In this document: one piece after another, positions 58,378 through 64,000 of the stretch
Layout: each line of letters starts with the position of its first letter
Numbering within the stretch: position 1 is the stretch's first letter
Assembly (NCBI RefSeq): GCF_000349845.1
Contig: NC_020829.1
Location: forward strand, 1,860,001-1,924,000
Origin: Pseudomonas sp. ATCC 13867
GTDB taxonomy: Bacteria > Pseudomonadota > Gammaproteobacteria > Pseudomonadales > Pseudomonadaceae
DNA length: 64,000 bases
Direction: 5' to 3'
Position numbers and translations under genes: made by a program
The notes under the pieces: generated by a model
Databases searched by the model: none
Seen by the model: only the letters and a program-made list of their open reading frames with translations
What the model was told of the DNA's origin: nothing

Positions 58378-58475
58378 GGTCCGCGGATCTCCATCTTGAT
58401 TGTGTTTGTTATGGATAGGGCATGGGACATGCCGATGATGGCATTGTGCCCAAAGGCCGGCCGCCAGGCCAGTGC

Positions 58476-58937
58476 TCAGGCCTGGCTGAGCGGACGCTGT
58501 CGGCTGCCCTGAGTCGAGCTGCCGCGACGGTCGTAGAGATTGGGAGTGTCCTGCCCGCGCAGAATGTCGAGCAGGCGGCCGGTGCTGGCCTGGCCGGCGC
58601 GGATGATCCGGCCGTTGCGCTGGCTGGCGTCCTGGCATCGTTCGAGCAGCGCGCCCAGCTCATCGCCACGCGCCAGCAGTTCGGCGTTGCCGCTGCGCTC
58701 GGCGAGTTGCGTCAGTCCCTGGCGATCCACGCTGACACCCGCTTGCTGCAGCGCGGTGGCGCGCTCGCGGCCATTGCGTTCGAGCTGCTGCATCAACGGT
58801 ACCTTGCGTTCGAGCAACTGTTGCAGCTGCGCCAGATCGCGCGCTTGCAGCGCCTGGTACTCGTCATCGATCAACTGCAGCAACTGACGGGCTGCGTCGA
58901 TGTCGCCGTCGATCAGGGAAAGCAGGGCATCGGACAT
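58476..58937 (-). CDS. flgN: Flagellar export chaperone FlgN
   Basis: FlgN escorts the hook-filament junction proteins FlgK and FlgL to the flagellar export gate. The 153-residue protein is strongly helical and Gln/Leu-rich ([27 protein letters not shown]), has the family N-terminus and a C-terminal [18 protein letters not shown] segment. It lies between flgM and flgZ, 48 bp after flgM. Confidence 0.92.
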   Translation of the reverse strand: MSDALLSLIDGDIDAARQLLQLIDDEYQALQARDLAQLQQLLERKVPLMQQLERNGRERATALQQAGVSVDRQGLTQLAERSGNAELLARGDELGALLERCQDASQRNGRIIRAGQASTGRLLDILRGQDTPNLYDRRGSSTQGSRQRPLSQA

Positions 58938-58985
58938 CTTGGGCTCGGCACTCGGGCTAGCGGGTTACCCAGCGCGACGCAGGCG

Positions 58986-59300
58986 TCAGCGCTGGGACTC
59001 GAAATCGAGCAGCTTGCTGGCGACTTTCTGGCTGTCGACCTGATAGCTGCCATCGGCGATCGCCTGCTTGATGCGGGCCACCTTTTCCTTGTCGACCACG
59101 GGCTGGTCCTTCAGTTGATCGCTGACTTTCTGCAACTGCTGGGCGGTATCGCTGAGCTGTACCGATTCGCCGCTCTTGGTCGGAGCGTTGGCGGTGGCGG
59201 GCTCGGCCGGGGCTTCGCTGCGACCGTTCTGCGCAGCACCGCTACGGCCAGTGGTGGCTGGCGTAGAGGCCGGGTTCAGCCGGTTGAAGTCGATAACCAT
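58986..59300 (-). CDS. flgM: Anti-sigma-28 factor FlgM
   Basis: FlgM binds FliA (sigma-28) and is exported once the hook is complete, releasing late flagellar genes. The 104-residue protein starts [12 protein letters not shown], is low-complexity Ala/Pro/Thr-rich in the first half, and has the FliA-binding C-terminal part ([33 protein letters not shown]). The start at 59300 gives the family N-terminus. A FliA-type promoter at 59339-59365 lies just upstream, giving negative feedback. Confidence 0.95.
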   Translation of the reverse strand: MVIDFNRLNPASTPATTGRSGAAQNGRSEAPAEPATANAPTKSGESVQLSDTAQQLQKVSDQLKDQPVVDKEKVARIKQAIADGSYQVDSQKVASKLLDFESQR

Positions 59301-59338
59301 GTTGGAAACCTCTGGAGGTATTTGGACGCTTGCCAAGC

Positions 59339-59365
59339 TTTTCGGCCGGCAGGCGGAAAACTTTA
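59339..59365 (-). promoter_or_regulatory. Sigma-28 (FliA) promoter of flgM
   Basis: On the minus strand TAAAGTTT, an 11-bp spacer and GCCGAAAA match the FliA consensus TAAAGTTT-N11-GCCGATAA with one difference. It ends 38 bp before the flgM start. Confidence 0.8.
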
Positions 59366-59432
59366 GGCCGATTTTTTGCGCACCCGAGCACAGTTTAGTG
59401 AAGGCTGCGCCCATCATGCCAGACTCGGCGCA

Positions 59433-60191
59433 CTACAGGTTGACTTCGACGGCTCCGGGCTCCACCACGCGCGCCTTGACGATACGCTGCGAACGCAGGT
59501 TGCGCACGCGGATCTGTTGGCCGGGCACGCCGTCGGAGAGGGCTTCGCCGGGCATCATCACGTGGATGGCGCTGGTGCGGGCGCGGATCACCACCTGGTC
59601 GCCCTTGCGGATCGCCTCGGCCTGTTCCAGGAAGACCGGTGCGAGCACCTGGTCGATCATTGCCGGGCGCCGGAGCTTGAAGCCGATTACCCGCTCCGGG
59701 TCGGTCAGGTAGCCCTGGGTCAGCGGGCCGACGTCGCGCTCCACCATCGAGATGTCGGCGGCTTCGATGACGTGGTCGCGCTTGAGCGGAAGGGTGGTGA
59801 CGACCACCTGGCGGAACAGCTTCACCGTGGCCGGTACGAATACCGTCCACGGCGAACTGCCGTCGCAGCGTACCCGTACGGTGACGCGGCCGACCGGCTG
59901 GGCCGGGCTTTCCAGGGCCTGCGTCAAGTCCTTGTCGCATTGCACCAGGCGCAGACGGGGGTCGATGCGCGCCACTTCGATTTCATAGCGCGCGTCGATT
60001 CCGCTGGTCCGCAGATAATCTTCCACTTTGAACTCAAGAAAGCCCTGGGTGGAGCCGATAAGGATTTCAGGCGCGGTGAAGCCGCCGGCCCTCGTGGGGC
60101 CGGCGGCCAGTGCGGCACATACACCGAGCAGGGCGGCCATGAGGTCGCGCGCGCTTCGGAACTGTCGGAAAAATGTCGTTGCCTGTTTCAT
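59433..60191 (-). CDS. flgA: Flagellar P-ring assembly chaperone FlgA
   Basis: FlgA is a periplasmic chaperone for the P-ring protein FlgI. The 252-residue protein has a signal peptide (basic RQFRSARDL, then MAALLGVCAALAAG) and a C-terminal SAF-like domain (VVVTTLPLKRDHVIEAADISMVERDVG and GDQVVIRARTSAIHV). It precedes flgM by 132 bp on the same strand and is divergent from cheV. A sigma-54 promoter lies so close to the ATG that the transcript would be nearly leaderless. Confidence 0.94.
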   Translation of the reverse strand: MKQATTFFRQFRSARDLMAALLGVCAALAAGPTRAGGFTAPEILIGSTQGFLEFKVEDYLRTSGIDARYEIEVARIDPRLRLVQCDKDLTQALESPAQPVGRVTVRVRCDGSSPWTVFVPATVKLFRQVVVTTLPLKRDHVIEAADISMVERDVGPLTQGYLTDPERVIGFKLRRPAMIDQVLAPVFLEQAEAIRKGDQVVIRARTSAIHVMMPGEALSDGVPGQQIRVRNLRSQRIVKARVVEPGAVEVNL

Positions 60192-60202
60192 GCAACGGGT
60201 TA

Positions 60203-60218
60203 AGCAATGGTCGTGCCG
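60203..60218 (-). promoter_or_regulatory. Sigma-54 promoter of flgA
   Basis: On the minus strand CGGCACGACCATTGCT matches TGGCACG-N4-TTGCT except for the first base, with GG and GC ten bases apart. The predicted start of transcription is about 60192, next to the ATG at 60191. Confidence 0.75.
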
Positions 60219-60258
60219 CCTGACGGGGTCGGGCGGCGTTGCGTGCAGGGGAGGCTCA

Positions 60259-61197
60259 ATGGCCGGAGTCATGGATTCAGTCAACCAGCGGACGCAGCTG
60301 GTCGGCCAGAATCGTCTCGAGCTGCTGCTGTTTCGGCTGAACGGCAGCCAGTTGTACGGGATCAACGTGTTCAAGGTGAAAGAGGTACTGCAGTGCCCGC
60401 GCCTGACCGTGATGCCCAAGTCCAGCCAGGTGGTGCGCGGGGTGGCGAACATCCGTGGCGGCACCATTCCGATCCTCGATCTGGCGCTGGCCACGGGGCG
60501 TCACGCCCTGCGGGACATCGGCAACAGCTTCGTGATCATCACCGAGTACAACACCAAGGTGCAGGGCTTCCTGGTGCACTCGGTGGAGCGCATCGTCAAC
60601 ATGAACTGGGAGTCGATCCACCCGCCGCCCAAGGGCACCGGCCGCGACCACTACCTGACGGCGGTGACGCGAGTCGATAACCAACTGGTGGAAATCATCG
60701 ACGTGGAGAAGATCCTCGCCGAGGTGGCGCCAACCCCGGAAGACATCTCCGAGGGCGTGCTGGACGCCGACACCCAGGCCCGCGCGGTGAGCAAGCGCGT
60801 GCTGGTGGTGGACGATTCCTCGGTGGCGCGCAAGCAACTGGTGCGCTGCCTGGAGACCGTCGGCGTCGAGGTACTGGCGCTGGGCGATGGCCGCCAGGCG
60901 CTGGACTACCTGCGGCAGATGGTGGAGGCGGGCGGGCATCCGGGCAGCGAGCTGCTGATGGTGATCTCGGACATCGAGATGCCGGAAATGGATGGCTACA
61001 CCCTGACCGCGGAAATCCGTCACGACCCGCGCATGCAGGATGTGCATATTCTCCTGCATACTTCGCTGTCCGGGGTGTTCAACCAGGCGATGGTGAAGAA
61101 GGTCGGCGCTGACGACTTCCTCGCCAAGTTCCGTCCCGACGACCTGGCCGCCCGCGTGGCGGACCGGATCAAGGCGGTGGACGGCACGGCGGCCTGA
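60259..61197 (+). CDS. cheV: Chemotaxis coupling protein CheV
   Basis: CheV couples chemoreceptors to CheA and carries its own receiver domain. The 312-residue protein has an N-terminal CheW domain (~20-155, LELLLFRLNGSQLYGINVFKVKEVL) and a C-terminal REC domain (~175-300) with acidic pocket VLVVDDSS, phospho-acceptor Asp in SDIEMPEMDGY and a Lys near KKVGADDFLAKF. The ATG at 60259 follows GGGGAGG. It is followed by cheR, as in P. aeruginosa. Confidence 0.95.
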   Translation: MAGVMDSVNQRTQLVGQNRLELLLFRLNGSQLYGINVFKVKEVLQCPRLTVMPKSSQVVRGVANIRGGTIPILDLALATGRHALRDIGNSFVIITEYNTKVQGFLVHSVERIVNMNWESIHPPPKGTGRDHYLTAVTRVDNQLVEIIDVEKILAEVAPTPEDISEGVLDADTQARAVSKRVLVVDDSSVARKQLVRCLETVGVEVLALGDGRQALDYLRQMVEAGGHPGSELLMVISDIEMPEMDGYTLTAEIRHDPRMQDVHILLHTSLSGVFNQAMVKKVGADDFLAKFRPDDLAARVADRIKAVDGTAA

Positions 61198-61325
61198 GTA
61201 GGCCCGTGCGGGTCAATGGGGCGGCGCCGGTGCCGCCCCCCGGTCTTCGGCTATGGTTTTTGAACACCGGTCAGGCAGTTGCCGCCGTGTCGACGGCAAC
61301 CGTCCATGAGTAAAGAGGCGTATCT

Positions 61326-62147
61326 GTGACATCCACCAATGCTGATTTCGAGCTGTTCCGGGATTTCCTGGAGAAGACCTGCGGCATCCTTCTGGGCGCC
61401 AACAAGCAGTATCTGGTCGCCAGCCGCTTGAACAAGTTGATGGAGCAGCAGGGCATCAAGTCCCTCGGGGAACTGGTGCAGAAGGTCCAGGGCCGCAGCC
61501 AGTTGCGCGAGCAGGTGGTGGACGCCATGACCACCAACGAGACCCTGTGGTTTCGCGATACCTATCCCTTCGACGTGCTGAAAAGCCGGGTGCTGCCGGA
61601 GATGATCAAGGCCAGCCCCGGCCAGCGCCTGCGCATCTGGTCGGCGGCCTGCTCCTCGGGACAGGAACCCTATTCGCTGTCGATGTCCATCGACGAATTC
61701 GAGCGCACCAACCTCGGCCAGCTCAAGGCCGGCGTGCAGATCGTCGCCACCGATCTTTCCGGCTCCATGCTCACTGCCTGCCGCGCCGGCGAGTACGACA
61801 GCCTGGCGATCGGCCGCGGCCTGTCGCAGGAGCGCCTGGCCCGCTACTTCGACCAGAAGACGCCGGGGCGCTGGACGGTCAAGCCGGCGATCAGGAGCCG
61901 CGTGGAGTTTCGCGCGCTGAACCTGCTGGACAGCTATGCCACGCTGGGCAAGTTCGACATGGTGTTCTGCCGCAATGTGCTGATCTATTTCTCGGCGGAG
62001 ATGAAGCGCGACATCCTGCTGCGCATCCATGCCACGTTGAAGCCGGGCGGGTACCTGTTCCTCGGTGCGTCGGAAGCGCTCAATGCGTTGCCGGACCATT
62101 ACCAGATGGTCCAGTGCAGTCCGGGGATCATCTACAAGGCCAAGTGA
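61326..62147 (+). CDS. cheR: Chemoreceptor methyltransferase CheR
   Basis: CheR methylates glutamates of chemoreceptors using S-adenosylmethionine. The 273-residue protein has the N-terminal CheR helical domain (~1-75) and a methyltransferase domain with IWSAACSSGQEPYSLSM (SAM loop), IVATDLSGSML and MVFCRNVLIYFSAEMK. The start is a GTG at 61326. It lies 128 bp after cheV, probably in the same operon, and precedes the flgBCD operon, which has its own promoter. Confidence 0.95.
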   Translation: MTSTNADFELFRDFLEKTCGILLGANKQYLVASRLNKLMEQQGIKSLGELVQKVQGRSQLREQVVDAMTTNETLWFRDTYPFDVLKSRVLPEMIKASPGQRLRIWSAACSSGQEPYSLSMSIDEFERTNLGQLKAGVQIVATDLSGSMLTACRAGEYDSLAIGRGLSQERLARYFDQKTPGRWTVKPAIRSRVEFRALNLLDSYATLGKFDMVFCRNVLIYFSAEMKRDILLRIHATLKPGGYLFLGASEALNALPDHYQMVQCSPGIIYKAK

Positions 62148-62453
62148 TGGGGGGCGGGGGCTTGATGGTTTTTCAGGATGAATGACGTTTCAAGCGTTAT
62201 CCGCCGTCTTGGTCGGTGTTTCTGCGTCGCTCCGCCCCTACGAAAGGCAACCAGAAGCGGCAGCGGTGCAGAAGGGCGGCGCGCTTGCCGCCTTGCTCCC
62301 GGCGGCAAGGAAACCGGTTGCCGCTTGCCGCTGTTTGCCGCCCCTTGCCGCTCTCGGTATGCACTCAAGCCATTGATATTAAAGGATATGTAAATCTGGC
62401 ACGCACCTTGCTGAAGTGTTGGCAAGCCCACACCGGCAAACAGGTTCGCGACC
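62148..62453 (+). promoter_or_regulatory. Intergenic region cheR-flgB
   Basis: It contains no gene. Several TTGCCGC iterations and a CCTTGC...GCAAGG hairpin at about 62283-62312 may end the cheVR transcript. An AT-rich stretch precedes the sigma-54 promoter at 62397. Confidence 0.6.
62397..62412 (+). promoter_or_regulatory. Sigma-54 promoter of the flgBCD operon
   Basis: TGGCACGCACCTTGCT is a full match to the -24/-12 consensus TGGCACG-N4-TTGCT. It lies 41 bp before the flgB start. In Pseudomonas this class of promoter is activated by FleQ or FleR. Confidence 0.93.
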
Positions 62454-62861
62454 ATGAGCATCAGCTTCGACAAAGCCCTCGGCATCCACCAGCAAGCGCT
62501 GAGCTTCCGCTCCCAGCGCGCTGAAGTGCTGGCCAACAACCTGGCCAACGCCGACACGCCGAACTACAAGGCGCGTGACCTGGATTTCGCCTCGGTGCTG
62601 GCGGCCCAGTCCGACAAGCTCAAGAACGGTACCTTCAACGCCACCCGGACCAACGCGCACCACATTGCCGCCGAGGGTTTCGGCATGGGCGACGAGTCGC
62701 TGAAGTACCGCAACCCGACCCAGCCGTCGATCGACCAGAACACCGTCGATGAACAGATCGAACAGTCCAACTACGCGGAGAACTCCGTGCAGTTCCAGGC
62801 CTCCTTCACCTTCCTCAACAACAAGTTCAAAGGGCTGATGAACGCCCTGCGCGGGGAGTAA
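62454..62861 (+). CDS. flgB: Flagellar proximal rod protein FlgB
   Basis: FlgB is part of the flagellar rod that crosses the periplasm; it is exported through the flagellar type III system and has no cleaved signal. The 135-residue protein carries the rod-family N-terminal motif RSQRAEVLANNLANADTPNYKARDLDF and a helical C-terminus (YAENSVQFQASFTFLNNKFKGLMNAL). It is the first gene behind the sigma-54 promoter, five bp before flgC. Confidence 0.96.
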   Translation: MSISFDKALGIHQQALSFRSQRAEVLANNLANADTPNYKARDLDFASVLAAQSDKLKNGTFNATRTNAHHIAAEGFGMGDESLKYRNPTQPSIDQNTVDEQIEQSNYAENSVQFQASFTFLNNKFKGLMNALRGE

Positions 62862-62866
62862 TCGCC

Positions 62867-63310
62867 ATGTCGCTCGCCAGTGTCTTCAACATCGCCGGTA
62901 CCGGCATGAGTGCCCAGACCACCCGTCTGAACACCACCGCGTCGAACATCGCCAACGCCGAGACCGTCTCCTCCAGCGTCGACCAGACCTACCGTGCCCG
63001 CCACCCGGTGTTTGCCACCCTGTTCCAGCAGGCCCGGGGCGGCGACCAGGGTTCGCTGTTCGGCGAGACCGACCAGGCCGGCACCGGCGTGCAGGTGCTG
63101 GGCGTGGTCGAGGACAAGAGCTCGCTGATCCCGCGCTACGAGCCCAACCACCCGGCCGCCGACAAGGATGGCTACGTCTACTACCCCAACGTCAACGTGG
63201 TGGAGGAGATGGCCGACATGATCTCCGCCAGCCGTGCGTTCCAGACCAACGCGGAAATGATGAACACCGCCAAGCAGATGATGCAGAAGGTCCTGACCCT
63301 GGGTCAGTAA
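62867..63310 (+). CDS. flgC: Flagellar proximal rod protein FlgC
   Basis: FlgC is a second rod subunit. The 147-residue protein has the axial-protein N-terminus (FNIAGTGMSAQTTRLNTTASNIANAETV) and C-terminus (VEEMADMISASRAFQTNAEMMNTAKQMMQKVLTLGQ), the paired helices that build the rod. It starts five bp after flgB and is followed 16 bp later by flgD. Confidence 0.96.
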   Translation: MSLASVFNIAGTGMSAQTTRLNTTASNIANAETVSSSVDQTYRARHPVFATLFQQARGGDQGSLFGETDQAGTGVQVLGVVEDKSSLIPRYEPNHPAADKDGYVYYPNVNVVEEMADMISASRAFQTNAEMMNTAKQMMQKVLTLGQ

Positions 63311-63326
63311 GCGCTGAGGAAGCACG

Positions 63327-64000
63327 ATGAGCATCGACAACAGCAGCATCAATGGCACCGGCTCGGTTCTGGACCAGTACTCGATCCAGAACGACAGCAA
63401 GGGCACGACCGGCAAGAACAACCTCGGCAAGGATGAGTTCCTCAAGCTGCTGGTCGCGCAGATGAACAACCAGGACCCGATGTCGCCGCAGGAAAACGGC
63501 GAGTTCATCGCCCAACTGGCGCAGTTCAGTACCGTGGAAGGCATCCAGTCGCTGAACAGCAGCATGGACAGCATCCTCTCCAACTACCAGTCGTCCCAGG
63601 CCCTGCAGGCCTCGTCGCTGGTGGGGCGCAAGGTCATCGTGCCGACCGACAAGTCGATGGTCGACACCGCCGAAACCTTCAAGGGCACCTACACCCTGCC
63701 GGTTTCCACGGCCAACAGCTGGGTCAACATCTATGACGACAAGGGCACCCTGGTGAACCGCATCGAGATGGGCCAGCAGACCGCCGGCAACGTCAACTTC
63801 ATGTGGGACGGCAAGGATTCGAGCGGCAATCTCATGCCGCCGGGACGCTACAAGTTCGAGGCGCAGACCAACTACGAAGGCCAGACCTACGGCCTGACCA
63901 CCTTCCTGCCGGCCAACGTCGACAGCGTGACCCTCGGACAGAACGGCGGCGAGCTGACGCTGAACCTCGCCGGGCTGGGCAGCATCGGCCTGTCCAAAGT
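63327..64000 (+). CDS. flgD: Flagellar hook cap protein FlgD (3' end outside window)
   Basis: FlgD caps the growing hook and helps FlgE subunits assemble. The 224 codons visible include the conserved N-terminal motif LGKDEFLKLLVAQMNNQDPMSPQENGEFIAQLAQFSTVEG and a C-terminal beta domain of the FLG_Ig type (NIYDDKGTLVNRIEMGQQ, WDGKDSSGNLMPPGRYKF). The frame is open to the right edge; only a short part of the ~230-240-residue protein should be missing. GAGGA precedes the ATG at 63327. Confidence 0.95.
   Translation, partial: MSIDNSSINGTGSVLDQYSIQNDSKGTTGKNNLGKDEFLKLLVAQMNNQDPMSPQENGEFIAQLAQFSTVEGIQSLNSSMDSILSNYQSSQALQASSLVGRKVIVPTDKSMVDTAETFKGTYTLPVSTANSWVNIYDDKGTLVNRIEMGQQTAGNVNFMWDGKDSSGNLMPPGRYKFEAQTNYEGQTYGLTTFLPANVDSVTLGQNGGELTLNLAGLGSIGLSK

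Overview
The window is a stretch of chromosome from a GC-rich Pseudomonas, most likely of the P. aeruginosa lineage. The basis is gene order and protein sequence rather than a computed match. The run acsA - aotJQMOP - argR - aruCFGDBE - aldolase-like gene - alaS - lysC - rsmA - tRNA-Ser/tRNA-Arg follows the order known from P. aeruginosa. AmrZ, FlgM and FlgZ also read as Pseudomonas proteins. I do not assign a species.

Layout. 0-5.6 kb: the 3' end of a coiled-coil surface-polysaccharide-type gene, rpsA, a complete IS3-family insertion sequence (TSD, inverted repeats, frameshift site) and two DMT permeases. 5.6-17 kb: mixed housekeeping and accessory genes (NlpC/P60 hydrolase, Nudix/DHFR-like pair, two MFS pumps, DEAD-box helicase, Zn-phospholipase-like exoprotein, DUF2790, FUSC exporter). 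17-20.3 kb: a LysR regulator divergent from the FUSC exporter, then acsA. 20.3-21.4 kb: a gene-free cluster of dispersed repeats. 21.4-34.8 kb: arginine uptake (aot), its regulator ArgR, and the arginine succinyltransferase (AST) catabolic operon (aru). 35-43.5 kb: threonine aldolase, alaS, lysC, rsmA, three tRNAs, and mgtE with a candidate leader peptide. 43.5-46.3 kb: amrZ, phnN, a GNAT enzyme, tRNA-Arg(CCT) and a broken UDP-GlcNAc 2-epimerase. 46.5-53.1 kb: a 2-aminoethylphosphonate (AEP) module with LysR regulator, ABC importer and flavin oxidoreductase. 53.2-57.6 kb: CorA/ZntB transporter, glutamine-synthetase-like enzyme and MFS protein. 57.6-64 kb: flagellar and chemotaxis genes flgZ-flgN-flgM-flgA (minus) and cheV-cheR-flgBCD (plus), with recognisable sigma-54 and sigma-28 promoters.

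How genes work together. Arginine is bound by AotJ, imported by AotQMP and degraded to glutamate and succinate by AruFG-AruB-AruC-AruD-AruE. ArgR-type half-sites sit at the same distance from the -10 box of both aotJ and aruC. The AEP module imports a phosphonate and probably oxidises it, although no phosphonatase gene is visible. The flagellar block is a regulatory cascade: sigma-54 promoters for flgA and flgBCD, and a FliA promoter for the anti-sigma factor gene flgM.

Most notable unexplained signals: (i) two ~140-bp nested palindromes starting at the first base after the aruB and alaS stop codons, with the same apex but different, still self-complementary stems; (ii) short leader ORFs plus a hairpin in front of mgtE; (iii) a ~280-bp structured dispersed repeat in two copies; (iv) a 27-bp perfect interrupted palindrome between the FUSC and LysR genes; (v) a sigma-54 promoter placed so that the flgA mRNA would be leaderless.
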